This document shows, one piece after another, positions 16,296 through 24,595 of a stretch of DNA of 64,000 nucleotides (within the stretch, counting starts at the first letter, position 1; every line of letters begins with the position of its first letter). The stretch spans positions 1 through 64,000 of the forward strand of contig UQXK01000003.1 of NCBI GenBank assembly GCA_900544985.1, written 5' to 3'. Made by a program: the position numbers and the translations under genes. The notes below the pieces were generated by a model, which made no database searches, was not told the origin of the DNA, and saw only the letters and a list, made by a program, of their open reading frames with translations. The stretch comes from an uncultured Eubacteriales bacterium. Its GTDB lineage: Bacteria; Bacillota; Clostridia; Oscillospirales; CAG-272.

Positions 16296-16387
16296 TGGCG
16301 GAGAGATAGGGATTCGAACCCTAGTTGGAGGATTACTCCAAACACGATTTCCAGTCGTGCGCCTTAGACCAACTCAGCCATCTCTCC
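16296..16387 (-). tRNA. tRNA-Ser (anticodon GGA)
   Basis: Reverse strand. Acceptor GGAGAGA pairs with TCTCTCC; discriminator G and CCA are encoded. The anticodon arm is CACGA-CTGGAAA-TCGTG with anticodon GGA (UCC/UCU codons), and a long variable arm makes it class II. The T arm carries GGTTCGAATCC. The 3' 60 bases double as the right att site of the prophage; the gene is intact. Confidence 0.96.
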
Positions 16388-16400
16388 ATCGGTCTTGACT

Positions 16401-16429
16401 ATTCTACCACAATATCTGTCGGAAGTCAA
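16401..16429 (-). promoter_or_regulatory. tRNA-Ser(GGA) promoter
   Basis: On the minus strand TTGACT (16429-16424), a 17-bp spacer and TAGAAT (16406-16401), about 14 bp from the tRNA 5' end. Confidence 0.8.
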
Positions 16430-16461
16430 GAGAAAAATTTTCTGTTTTGACACTTTTTTTA

Positions 16462-16490
16462 TTGACTAAAATAAAGAGTGGATTTATAAT
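16462..16490 (+). promoter_or_regulatory. Promoter of the isomerase-like gene
   Basis: TTGACT (16462-16467), a 17-bp spacer and TATAAT (16485-16490), 34 bp before the ATG at 16524. Confidence 0.8.
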
Positions 16491-16523
16491 AGAAAAAAAG
16501 TTTATTACAGGAGATAATAAATT

Positions 16524-17450
16524 ATGAAAATAAGCGTACAGATTGGCGGAATAACAGACGTTCTCGGAATGGAAGAGAGCTTTGCCGCTATAAAAAAAGC
16601 CGGATTTGACGCTGTTGATTTCGACTTTTCGTTTTATAAGTGGGATGATCTAATAAACGGAAGAAAATGCGATTTCTTCTTTGACGGAAAAACTCTTTGG
16701 AATTATGTTGAAGAAGCAAAAAAAGCCGCAGAAAAATACGGAATCGAATTCGGTCAGGCACATGCTCCGTTTCCGTGCTATATTCCCAGATGTCCCGAAG
16801 GGACGGCAAATGTTCAGGAGGCCATAAAGCTCAGCATAGATGCTTGTGGACGTCTCGGATGTGACAAGATAGTTGTTCATCCGGCATTTGACGGAAGCGC
16901 AAGATATCCTTCTCTTACGCATGAAGAAGAATACAAGCTGAATATAGATTTCTATTCTTCGCTTATACCGTCTCTTAAAAAGAACCATGTTGTTTGCTGC
17001 CTTGAAAATATGTGGAAACAGGATTGGGGTACTAAAAAGATATATACTGCCTGCTGTTCCGATATGAACGAAGCTGCAAGATATATAGATGAGCTCAACG
17101 CTATCGCAGGGGAAAAGCTCTTTGGTTTCTGCCTTGATACGGGACATCTTCTCCTTTTAAGCCTTGATGTTTATGATTGCATAGTTGCTCTCGGTGACAG
17201 AATCGTTGCTTTGCACGTACATGACAACAACGGTGTCGATGATGAACATGTTCTTCCTTATACGGGAGTTCTCAATTGGTCTCGCTTTATAAAGGGACTC
17301 AGAGAAATTTCCTATAAAGGAACTATCAATTTTGAAACTTGCGGTGCACATAGAAAATTTCCGAAAGAGCTTTTGCCGAGCATGCTTTCTCTTCTTGCCG
17401 ATACAGGCAAGTACTTCGATGAGAAAATAAACGCTCCCGAAGAACAATAA
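16524..17450 (+). CDS. Sugar-phosphate isomerase/epimerase family protein
   Basis: A 308-aa TIM-barrel protein of the xylose-isomerase-like/AP-endonuclease-2 superfamily. The metal-site pattern is visible: QAHAPF (about 78), KIVVHPAF (about 118), CLENMW (about 158), CLDTGH (about 208) and ALHVHDNNGVDDEH (about 235-248), ending with a Glu in INFETCG. Members isomerise or epimerise sugars or inositols; the substrate here is unknown. It has its own promoter and terminator, so it is monocistronic. AGGAG precedes the ATG. Confidence 0.88.
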   Translation: MKISVQIGGITDVLGMEESFAAIKKAGFDAVDFDFSFYKWDDLINGRKCDFFFDGKTLWNYVEEAKKAAEKYGIEFGQAHAPFPCYIPRCPEGTANVQEAIKLSIDACGRLGCDKIVVHPAFDGSARYPSLTHEEEYKLNIDFYSSLIPSLKKNHVVCCLENMWKQDWGTKKIYTACCSDMNEAARYIDELNAIAGEKLFGFCLDTGHLLLLSLDVYDCIVALGDRIVALHVHDNNGVDDEHVLPYTGVLNWSRFIKGLREISYKGTINFETCGAHRKFPKELLPSMLSLLADTGKYFDEKINAPEEQ

Positions 17451-17460
17451 ATTGTAAATT

Positions 17461-17489
17461 AAAAAAGCACGGCGATGCCGTGCTTTTTT
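17461..17489 (+). terminator. Terminator after the isomerase-like gene
   Basis: AAAAAAGCACGGC-GAT-GCCGTGCTTTTTT, a strong symmetric stem with a T-run. Confidence 0.9.
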
Positions 17490-17502
17490 GTGTGTATTGA
17501 AT

Positions 17503-17642
17503 GTTGGGGCTGTCCGCCCCAAACCCGGACCAAAGAAACTTTTCGGGAAAAGTTTCTTGGAACTTCAAAAGCTTTTGCAAAAATAAATGGGTACAGTCGG
17601 GACAAAGTTCTTTGGCACACCTTTCTCCGAAAGAAAGGTGTG
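17503..17642. repeat. Three-hairpin interspersed repeat, copy 2
   Basis: The same order as copy 1: TTGGGGC/GCCCCAA (17504-17510/17516-17522), a 14-15-bp stem (17530-17544/17547-17560), then CACACCTTTCT/AGAAAGGTGTG (17616-17626/17632-17642). The last hairpin lies 5 bp from the stop codon of the minus-strand cytidylate-kinase-like gene. The changes relative to copy 1 (GAGGC/GCCTC to GGGGC/GCCCC; GGAC/GTCC to GAAAC/GTTTC) keep pairing. Confidence 0.75.
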
Positions 17643-17647
17643 TTTTT

Positions 17648-18238
17648 TCAAGAAAGGTACGTGGAGACGATTATATCGGCACATTTTTCCACGCCTATTT
17701 TTGTGCTGTTTAAAACCATTGTATAATTTTTTATATTGCCCCACGTCTGTCCCGTGTAATATTTGTAGTTAATACTGCGCTTTTTGTCTGTTTCTTTCAT
17801 AAGCTTTTCCGCTTCTTCCTCTGTTATGCCGCGAAGGGAAGAGAGGCGCTTTTTCTTTTCTTCGATATCGCCGCAGATAAATACGTTTAAAGTATCGTGT
17901 TTATCTTTTAATATATAATCTGCGGAACGTCCTACTATAACGCAGGAACTTTTCTCTGCGAGATCGAGGATTATTTTTCTCTGGATATTGTTTATATAAT
18001 CCTCTATCGATTCTCCCGACGCGGATCTGCCGACAAATGCATATGCAAATATGTTTTTCGACGGTGCGTATTCGGATATCCTTTCGACGAACTGATCGAC
18101 AAACCCCGTTTCTTCTGCGACTTTTTCCATTATTTCTTTGTCATAAAACGGTATGTTGAGTTTTTTTGCCACGAGCTCTCCTATATATTTTCCGCCGCTT
18201 CCGAGCTCTCGGCTGATAGTTATTATCTTATTTCCCAT
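17648..18238 (-). CDS. Cytidylate kinase-like family protein
   Basis: A 196-aa P-loop NTPase of the AAA_26 cytidylate-kinase-like family. It begins KIITISRELGSGGKYIGELVAKKL, a modified Walker A typical of the family, and contains CVIVGRSADYIL mid-protein. Substrate unknown; family members are often annotated as nucleotide kinases without proof. A strong AAAGGAG precedes the ATG. It is 32 bp downstream of the inositol-phosphatase gene on the same strand, so the two likely form an operon. Its stop codon abuts the interspersed hairpin repeat. Confidence 0.88.
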   Translation of the reverse strand: MGNKIITISRELGSGGKYIGELVAKKLNIPFYDKEIMEKVAEETGFVDQFVERISEYAPSKNIFAYAFVGRSASGESIEDYINNIQRKIILDLAEKSSCVIVGRSADYILKDKHDTLNVFICGDIEEKKKRLSSLRGITEEEAEKLMKETDKKRSINYKYYTGQTWGNIKNYTMVLNSTKIGVEKCADIIVSTYLS

Positions 18239-18270
18239 TGTCTTTCTCCTTTCGCATGGATATATTTGTT

Positions 18271-19050
18271 TTATTTTAAATTCTCTTTTATTATTTTTAA
18301 AACTTCTTCATGAACTTTCCCGTTTGAAACGACGGCGCCGCGAAGTCCTTTGTCGTATCTCTGATCATTCCCGAAAAAGTCGGTCACTTTGCCGCCTGCT
18401 TCCTCGACTATGACTTTTGCCGCCGCGATATCGCAGTTTTTGTGTACCGTTCCGGGGAAAAGCGTGAGAGGAAATTTTCCGCAGGCGACATAGGCTGCGG
18501 CATGCGTTATGCTTCCTATATGCATGGTATATGTTTTTTGCGATATTATATCGTAAATTTTTGATACATCGTATTCTGTTCCCGGCCAGCGGTCGAGGTC
18601 TACAACTGTTTTCATTCCGTCGAGTTCTTCATCGCTTACATGTATTTCTTCTCCGTTCATAAATGCGCCGCCGCCTTTTACTGCGGTGAACATTTCACCG
18701 CCGAAAGGATCGTAAATGACTCCCACAACGGGCTCTCCGTCCTCTACCAGAGCGAGCGAGAAAACGGAAACGGGGATTCTTCTTGCGTACATTGCCGTTC
18801 CGTCGACGGGGTCGCATACCCAGACAAAACGGCTGTTTCCGAAGCCGCCTTCCTCTCCGTCTACGGCGTGGTCCGGGAATACCTCTTTTACACGCGATAT
18901 GAGATAATCGTTTATCTCCGTATCCGCCTTTGTCACTACCGTTCTGTCGCTTTTGTATCTGGCGCCGTTGTTTTCGTTAAAATATCGGAGATTTATCTCT
19001 CCCGCTTTCCGAGCTATGTCTTTTGCAAAATCAAGATATTTTTCAAACAT
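18271..19050 (-). CDS. Inositol monophosphatase family protein
   Basis: A 259-aa Mg-dependent phosphatase. Family motifs: VDGEEGG (metal-binding Glu), VCDPVDGTAMYARRIP (the DPxDGT metal site) and CDIAAAKVIVEEAGGKV (usually WDxAAG; here CD replaces WD). Substrates in the family include inositol phosphate, fructose-1,6-bisphosphate and 3'-phosphoadenosine phosphate; not resolvable here. AGAGGA precedes the ATG. It lies between the GH3 and kinase-like genes on the same strand. Confidence 0.9.
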   Translation of the reverse strand: MFEKYLDFAKDIARKAGEINLRYFNENNGARYKSDRTVVTKADTEINDYLISRVKEVFPDHAVDGEEGGFGNSRFVWVCDPVDGTAMYARRIPVSVFSLALVEDGEPVVGVIYDPFGGEMFTAVKGGGAFMNGEEIHVSDEELDGMKTVVDLDRWPGTEYDVSKIYDIISQKTYTMHIGSITHAAAYVACGKFPLTLFPGTVHKNCDIAAAKVIVEEAGGKVTDFFGNDQRYDKGLRGAVVSNGKVHEEVLKIIKENLK

Positions 19051-19114
19051 ATTTTCCTCTTATAATTTCTCATTCGCCGCAATAAACAAAGGCGGATAAA
19101 TTTTTTTATTTGTA

Positions 19115-21241
19115 TCAGATAACGTTGATGGTTTCTTTTTGAAGATCGGAAAGATTTCCGCCCACGAAAATATCAAATTCTCCCGCTTCCGTGGTGAGCT
19201 TTCCGTCAGGTGAAATAAATCCGAGCTCCTCTGCATTTATTTTAAATGTAACGGTGATTTCTTCACCGCTTTTTATAAAGACCTTTTTGAATCGTTTAAG
19301 CTGTTTTACAGGCGTTATCACGGAGCTTATTTTGTCGTTTATGTATAGCTCGGCGATCTCTTTTCCGTCCATGTAGCCTGTATTTTTGATTTTCACCGAA
19401 ACTTCGAAATCTTCGTCTTTGTGAATCTCTTTCTTTGAAATTTTCAGATCGGAATATTCGAATTTCGTGTATGAAAGACCGAATCCGAAATCGAACAGGT
19501 TTCCTTCGTCGACATCGCAGTATTTACTACTGTGCCAGCCGGGATAACTGTTGTAATAGCAGGGAAGAGCGCCCGAGGCCCTCGGGAAAGATATGGAAAG
19601 CTTTCCGCTCGGATTGAATTTTCCTGCGATGAGCTCCGCTGCGCAAAGACCGCCGAGGTCGCCTCCGTTGAACATTTCGATAAGTGCGTCGGAGTTTTCC
19701 GCAAGCTCTCCTATGCAGAGCGGTTTTCCGTTTACGAGGACAGTTATTATGGGTTTGCCCGTTTCTTTTAATCTTTTTGCAAGTTCGTTCTGTTTACCCG
19801 AAAGTTCGAGCACGGCGCGGTCCTTGCTTTCCCCGTTGAGCGTTATGTCGTCTCCGGGGACGAGTATTATTATATCCGCTTCTTTTGCCGCTTTTTCCGC
19901 GCGTGCGATGCTTTCTTCATCATCTTTATCTCCGCGTATCGAACAGCCTTTTTCGTAAACTGTTTCGGAATCTCCGAAAATTTCTTTTATTCCGCGGAGA
20001 GTTGTGTAATAATCGTTTTTTATTACGGCATATTCCTCTTTCGGACGGTGGCTCGTGAAGGTCCAGTCGCCGTATTGCGCCGCTATATCGTCTGCGTTCG
20101 GACCTATTACGGCTATCTTTTTCGGAGCGTTTTTGAGCGGAAGTATTCCGTTGTTTTTCAGAAGTACGAGACTTTCGCGTGTGAGAGCGTGATTTGTCTC
20201 TATATGCTCTTTACAGCCGATAACGCTTTTCGGCATACGCTTTTTGTCTTTGTTGAAAAGTCCGAGATGAAATTTTGCTCTGAGTATTCTTCTTACCGCG
20301 TCGTCTATGTATTCCTCTTTGATTTTTCCTTCTTTTACCTGACGGACGGCGGATTCGTAGAACTCGAAGCAGTTCATGCTCATGTCGTTCCCGGATTCTA
20401 TTGCAAGTCTTACGGATTCATCGAAGCTTTCGGCGGATTTTTGCTTTGTTCTCATCTGCCAGATATTCATCCAGTCGGTGACGACAAAACCCGAAAAGCC
20501 GAGCTCGTCTTTCAATATATCCCTCAAAAGCTCGCGGTGCTTTGTCATAGATGTGCCGTCGATAGAGCCGTAAGCCGTCATTACGCTTCCTGCACCCGCA
20601 TCGACGCATTCTTTAAACGGAGGGAGAAAAGTTTCGCGTATTTTTCTTACGGTCAGCTCCGTGTCGTATGAATCTTTTCCGCCTGTCGCTTCTCCGTATC
20701 CTATATAATGTTTAAGGCACGATATTACAAGTCCGTCCTTTTCATATCCGCGGACGATGGCGGCGCCGAGCTTTCCGACAAGATACGGATCCTCTCCGAA
20801 AGTTTCGTCGATACGTCCCCAGCGCGTGTCGCGTCCGAGACACAGGACGGGGGAGAACACCCAGTCTATGCCGTCCGCATTCACCTCTTTTGCCGTATTC
20901 TGTCCCATTTCTTCTACAAGCTTTTCGTTCCATGAGCAAGACATTGAAAGCTGCGACGGATATATCGTCGCTCCGTTCAGAAGCGAATGACCGTGTATCG
21001 CGTCTATTCCGAATATCGGCGGAATCTTCATTCTCGTTTTTTCCGCCGCCGCGCGCACTTCGTCGGTCTGAGCACTTAAAACGTGAAGAAAAGAGCCGGC
21101 GCCGAGCTTTACGAATCTTTCGAAAACTCCCGGCTTTTCTTTCATATCGCTTATTTGGAGCATTTGAAGAATTTTTTCTTCGAGCGTCATTCCGGATATT
21201 ATATCCGATATTTTTTCTTCCGTTACGGGAGATGTTCTCAT
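19115..21241 (-). CDS. Glycoside hydrolase family 3 (beta-glucosidase-like)
   Basis: A 708-aa enzyme expected to release terminal beta-linked sugars from oligosaccharides. The N-terminal GH3 barrel has GIDAIHGHSLLNGATIYP, SPVLCLGRDTRWGR and CLKHYIGYG; the nucleophile is the Asp of FVVTDWMNI (near residue 260). The middle alpha/beta sandwich domain spans about 350-560, and the C-terminal domain is fibronectin-III-like (from about 600). There is no signal peptide, so it acts in the cytoplasm on imported oligosaccharides. It is the first gene of a three-gene minus-strand set with the phosphatase and kinase-like genes. Confidence 0.93.
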   Translation of the reverse strand: MRTSPVTEEKISDIISGMTLEEKILQMLQISDMKEKPGVFERFVKLGAGSFLHVLSAQTDEVRAAAEKTRMKIPPIFGIDAIHGHSLLNGATIYPSQLSMSCSWNEKLVEEMGQNTAKEVNADGIDWVFSPVLCLGRDTRWGRIDETFGEDPYLVGKLGAAIVRGYEKDGLVISCLKHYIGYGEATGGKDSYDTELTVRKIRETFLPPFKECVDAGAGSVMTAYGSIDGTSMTKHRELLRDILKDELGFSGFVVTDWMNIWQMRTKQKSAESFDESVRLAIESGNDMSMNCFEFYESAVRQVKEGKIKEEYIDDAVRRILRAKFHLGLFNKDKKRMPKSVIGCKEHIETNHALTRESLVLLKNNGILPLKNAPKKIAVIGPNADDIAAQYGDWTFTSHRPKEEYAVIKNDYYTTLRGIKEIFGDSETVYEKGCSIRGDKDDEESIARAEKAAKEADIIILVPGDDITLNGESKDRAVLELSGKQNELAKRLKETGKPIITVLVNGKPLCIGELAENSDALIEMFNGGDLGGLCAAELIAGKFNPSGKLSISFPRASGALPCYYNSYPGWHSSKYCDVDEGNLFDFGFGLSYTKFEYSDLKISKKEIHKDEDFEVSVKIKNTGYMDGKEIAELYINDKISSVITPVKQLKRFKKVFIKSGEEITVTFKINAEELGFISPDGKLTTEAGEFDIFVGGNLSDLQKETINVI

Positions 21242-21433
21242 TTTTTATAGTTCCTTTTATCGGTGTTTTATATATTCAAATATACCACAAAAACGGGAAA
21301 AAAACAATATTGCCGTTGATTTTTTTGAAATCGAAATTGAAAAAACGGTAATGTCTTCCATTGTAATATGTTTAAAATGTTTTTAAAGATTCATTTTGAA
21401 TGTAATATTTTGTTGTTTTTTAACAGCACTTGA
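21242..21433. other. Intergenic region between the divergent GH3 and alcohol dehydrogenase genes
   Basis: AT-rich, with no coding signal. It should contain the GH3 promoter, which I could not assign confidently. The regulatory site for the alcohol dehydrogenase gene follows at 21434. Confidence 0.5.
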
Positions 21434-21460
21434 CATATCGATAATGATATATCGAATATG
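21434..21460. promoter_or_regulatory. Imperfect palindrome related to the adhE operator
   Basis: CATATCGATA (21434-21443) and TATCGAATATG (21450-21460) form an inverted repeat with one extra base. The CATATCGATA core also occurs in the perfect palindrome at 25531-25564 upstream of adhE. A TTGACA hexamer (21430-21435) overlaps its left edge. A shared regulator is inferred. Confidence 0.55.
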
Positions 21461-21587
21461 CCCGTTTTATATTTCCTTTTTTCTCCTGTTGCTGTTAAAA
21501 TAAAAACAGAGGAAAGCGGTGATGTATATGAAACGCTTTCGAAAATCTACATATTAAAATATGAAATAACTACGGAGGAACAGAAAA

Positions 21588-22805
21588 ATGGCAAGATTTA
21601 CACTTCCCAGAGACCTTTATCACGGCAAAGGTTCTCTTGAAGCTCTGAAAACATTTGAAGGCAAGAAGGCGATGATATGCGTCGGCGGCGGTTCGATGAA
21701 GAAATTCGGCTTCCTTGACAAGGCAGTGTCCTATCTCAAAGAGGCCGGCATGGAAGTCGAACTTTTTGAGGGTATCGAACCCGATCCTTCTGTCGAGACC
21801 GTTATGCGCGGTGCCGATGCTATGCTTAAATTCGAGCCCGACTGGATAATAGCTATGGGCGGCGGCTCTCCTATCGACGCTGCAAAAGCAATGTGGATAA
21901 AATACGAATATCCCGACATAACATTTGAGGATATGTGCAAGGTATTCGGTATTCCGAAGCTTCGCAAGAAAGCTCATTTCTGCGCGATCTCTTCCACATC
22001 GGGAACGGCAACGGAGGTTACCGCGTTTTCTATCATAACAGACTATAATAAGGGTATCAAATATCCTATCGCGGATTTCGAAATAACGCCCGATGTTGCA
22101 ATAGTAGACCCCGACCTTGCGGAGACAATGCCGAAAAAGCTCGTCGCTCACACGGGTATGGACGCTATGACGCACGCGATAGAGGCTTATGTTTCCACCG
22201 CAAACTGCGATTATACCGATCCGCTTGCGATATTCGCAATAAAGATGATCCAGAGCGATCTTGTTGATTCCTATAACGGAGATATGGCAAAGAGAGACAG
22301 CATGCACAACGCACAGTGTCTTGCGGGCATGGCTTTCTCGAACGCGCTTCTCGGAATAGTTCACTCTATGGCTCATAAGACTGGCGCCGCTTTTGCGGAC
22401 TACGGTGCGCACATAATCCACGGCGCGGCAAACGCCATGTATCTTCCCAAAGTAATAGCTTTCAACGCAAAAGATCCCACGGCTAAAAAACGCTATGGCG
22501 TTATCGCGGATTATATGGGACTCGGCGGAGAAAACGACGACGAAAAGGTAAAACTTCTCATCGCTTACCTGCGCAAGATGAACGATGACCTCAATATCCC
22601 GCACTGCATAAAGAATTACGGAGCGGACAGCTACCCCTGCGAACAGGGCTTTGTTCCGGAAAATGTTTTCCTTGAAAGACTTCACAACATAGCTGTAAAT
22701 GCGATAGGCGACGCCTGCACTGGTTCGAACCCCCGTCAGCCCTCTGTCGAAGAGATGGAAAAACTTCTTAAATGCTGCTACTACGATACGGAAGTCGATT
22801 TCTGA
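21588..22805 (+). CDS. Iron-containing alcohol dehydrogenase
   Basis: A 405-aa enzyme reducing aldehydes (ethanol or butanol formation) with NAD(P)H. The nucleotide-binding motif is AMGGGSPIDAAK (about residue 88). Iron ligands lie in the ADFE-ITPDVAIVDPDL region, GMDAMTHAIEAYVS and SMAHKTGAAFADYGAHIIHGAAN (His-rich). The C-terminal CTGSNPRQPSVEEM closely echoes the end of AdhE at 28245, so the two are related. GGAGG precedes the ATG. It is single-gene, bounded by a terminator, and shares an operator-like motif with adhE. Confidence 0.95.
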   Translation: MARFTLPRDLYHGKGSLEALKTFEGKKAMICVGGGSMKKFGFLDKAVSYLKEAGMEVELFEGIEPDPSVETVMRGADAMLKFEPDWIIAMGGGSPIDAAKAMWIKYEYPDITFEDMCKVFGIPKLRKKAHFCAISSTSGTATEVTAFSIITDYNKGIKYPIADFEITPDVAIVDPDLAETMPKKLVAHTGMDAMTHAIEAYVSTANCDYTDPLAIFAIKMIQSDLVDSYNGDMAKRDSMHNAQCLAGMAFSNALLGIVHSMAHKTGAAFADYGAHIIHGAANAMYLPKVIAFNAKDPTAKKRYGVIADYMGLGGENDDEKVKLLIAYLRKMNDDLNIPHCIKNYGADSYPCEQGFVPENVFLERLHNIAVNAIGDACTGSNPRQPSVEEMEKLLKCCYYDTEVDF

Positions 22806-22821
22806 TAAGATATATTTAAAG

Positions 22822-22856
22822 AAAGAGTTGCCGCGGCAAACGGCAGCTCTTTTTTA
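22822..22856 (+). terminator. Terminator after the alcohol dehydrogenase gene
   Basis: AAAGAG-TTGCCG pairs with CGGCAG-CTCTTT around a CGGCAAA loop, followed by T6. Confidence 0.85.
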
Positions 22857-22926
22857 TGAAAAATTGAAAAATTTCAAATAATGTAGTAAAATAACATCGT
22901 TACGATTATATTTGGATTATATCGGG

Positions 22927-22978
22927 GCGAGGACTCTCGCTTGCCGTATTCGGGCACGAAATAACGGGACTTCTCCCG
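22927..22978 (+). promoter_or_regulatory. Three small hairpins in the NUDIX leader
   Basis: GCGAG-GACT-CTCGC (22927-22940), TGCC-N7-GGCA (22942-22956) and CGGGA-CTTC-TCCCG (22965-22978) lie in series directly before the ribosome site AAAGGGG of the next gene. Possible structured leader; no known riboswitch class recognised. Confidence 0.4.
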
Positions 22979-22997
22979 CTCATAGAAAGGGGATATA

Positions 22998-23600
22998 ATG
23001 GAAAAAAGAGATAAAAACGGTCTTACCGAAAGGGAATTTCTGGAATCGTATTCCTCCGATAAATATAAAAAACCGTCGCTTACGGCGGACATCGTTCTTA
23101 TTGCGCGTGACGGAGATAAAAATGAACTTTTGCTTATAAAGCGCGGAGGTCACCCGTATATCGACTGCTTTGCGCTTCCCGGCGGATTTGCAGAGCCGGG
23201 AGAGTCGATAGAGCGCACCGCGGCAAGGGAATTATACGAGGAAACGGCGGTGGAAAACGTCGTATTTGAATCGATAGGCGTTTTCTCCTCTCCCGGCAGA
23301 GATCCGCGCGGTTGGGTCGTATCCGACGCTTTTCTTGCTGTTGCGGATAAAAAAGATATACGCGTTTTGGCGGGGGACGACGCCGCAAAAGCCGTGTGGT
23401 TTTCTGTTTTTGTAAACAGCAACGGCAAAAATATACGTCTTGTTTCCGACGGTGAGGAGATAAATATAAAATTTGAGAAAAAGAATGTTTCGTCTCCTTT
23501 CGGAGTCCGCGCGGAATATCATATAACAGACGACGGCGGACTTGCTTTCGACCATGCGCTTATATTGGCGACGGCAATGGGAAAGCTCGGTCTTATCTGA
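22998..23600 (+). CDS. NUDIX hydrolase
   Basis: A 200-aa hydrolase of nucleoside diphosphate derivatives. The Nudix box GGFAEPGESIERTAARELYEETAV (residues about 60-83) keeps the catalytic REXXEE core but has Ala where the consensus has Gly near its end. The surrounding sequence (LLIKRGGHPYIDCFALPGGF) resembles ADP-ribose pyrophosphatase-like members. AAAGGGG precedes the ATG. It stands alone, between the alcohol dehydrogenase terminator and the rex leader. Confidence 0.9.
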   Translation: MEKRDKNGLTEREFLESYSSDKYKKPSLTADIVLIARDGDKNELLLIKRGGHPYIDCFALPGGFAEPGESIERTAARELYEETAVENVVFESIGVFSSPGRDPRGWVVSDAFLAVADKKDIRVLAGDDAAKAVWFSVFVNSNGKNIRLVSDGEEINIKFEKKNVSSPFGVRAEYHITDDGGLAFDHALILATAMGKLGLI

Positions 23601-23950
23601 ATCCCGACTGCGATAATTTGCTTTCAAAGAAAAATATTATTTAAATCGGCGTATTTGAAACTGTTTTTTCCGTATTTTTCGATATAAAATGAATCAAAGC
23701 TTTTACAAATAAGAAAAATATCGGAAAAAGTAAAAAAATATATAGCAATATTTTATTGTGTGTGATAAAATGAATTTAAAGAATATGTTGCTTTTTGAAA
23801 TATATTTGATTTTTTGCCGACAATAAGGCTTTATATATCGGTCCTATGAGAATCACGGTAGCGCATATTGTTTTCGGCAGATATAAAAAATTTGATTTTG
23901 ATAAAAAACGGGATCGATAAGTTTCATGATATGCAGGAGAGGAATTTTAC
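23601..23950. other. AT-rich intergenic region upstream of rex
   Basis: About 350 bp with no gene-like frame. It presumably carries the rex-lysR promoter. I did not find a site matching the clostridial Rex consensus well enough to report. Confidence 0.45.
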
Positions 23951-24595
23951 ATGGATGATAAAAATATTTCTTTGCAAACTCTTCGCAGACTTCCTGTCTA
24001 TCTTCATTATTTAAAAGTTATAAAAGATGAATGTCAGTCTATTTCGGCTACCGCCATCGCGGAAAAATTCGGGCTTAACGACGTGCAGGTCAGAAAAGAT
24101 CTTGCGGCGGTAAGCGGAAGCGGCAGACCGAAAACCGGATATTTTACCGACGAGCTGATTTCACAGATAGAAAGTTATCTGGGGTGTCGCTCCGATACGA
24201 AAACGGTCCTCATAGGAGCGGGAAATCTGGGAAAAGCGCTTATGTCATATGACGGATTTGACGATTACGGAATAGATATAATAGCGGCGTTTGATACTTC
24301 GGAAGAGGTTTACGGAAAAATGGTAAACGGAAAGCCGATACTTTCAAGCGAGGACCTTGAAGAGGTGTGCCTGAACAAAAATATACGTTTGGGTATAATA
24401 ACCGTGCCTGCGTATGGGGCGCAGAGCGTTTGCGATGAACTTGTTTCTTACGGCGTGAAGGCTATATGGAACTTTGCGCCTACGATATTAAAAGTGCCGG
24501 AAGGGGTAATTGTGGAAAACGAGAACCTTGCTTCGTCTCTTGCGGTGCTTTCAAAACATCTTCATAACAATCTTGATGCGGAGGTGGGCAAGTGA
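23951..24595 (+). CDS. rex: Redox-sensing transcriptional repressor Rex
   Basis: A 214-aa repressor that senses NADH/NAD+ and releases fermentation genes when NADH is high. The N-terminal winged helix has ISATAIAEKFGLNDVQVRKDLA and the family hallmark SGSGRPKTGY (residues about 30-65). The C-terminal Rossmann domain contains TVLIGAGNLGKALMSY. AGGAGAGG precedes the ATG. The next gene, a LysR regulator, overlaps its stop (GTGA), so the two are translationally coupled. adhE follows, a known type of Rex target. Confidence 0.96.
   Translation: MDDKNISLQTLRRLPVYLHYLKVIKDECQSISATAIAEKFGLNDVQVRKDLAAVSGSGRPKTGYFTDELISQIESYLGCRSDTKTVLIGAGNLGKALMSYDGFDDYGIDIIAAFDTSEEVYGKMVNGKPILSSEDLEEVCLNKNIRLGIITVPAYGAQSVCDELVSYGVKAIWNFAPTILKVPEGVIVENENLASSLAVLSKHLHNNLDAEVGK

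Larger units (their letters stand above)
9829..16355 (+). mobile_element. Integrated filamentous phage (inovirus-like prophage), 6,527 bp
   Basis: The element lies between two identical copies of the 3' half of tRNA-Ser(GGA), offset by 6,527 bp. Gene order from the left: repressor (minus strand); then on the plus strand a 71-aa protein, two leader-peptide single-TM proteins, a 59-aa TM protein, a secreted repeat protein with C-terminal TM, a 195-aa TM protein, a Zot-like ATPase, two large hairpins, a rolling-circle initiator and a tyrosine integrase. The small size, coat-like proteins and Zot/pI ATPase upstream of a rolling-circle replication gene are diagnostic of inoviruses. There is no secretin, lysis, portal or terminase gene, which fits extrusion from a single-membrane host. 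All genes appear intact, so it may be able to excise and replicate. Confidence 0.88.

Noticed and set aside
21409..21428. Possible Rex box (TGTTG...TAACA) upstream of the alcohol dehydrogenase gene
   Set aside because: Arm spacing and inner bases do not fit TTGTTAA-N4-TTAACAA; a chance AT-rich match is as likely.
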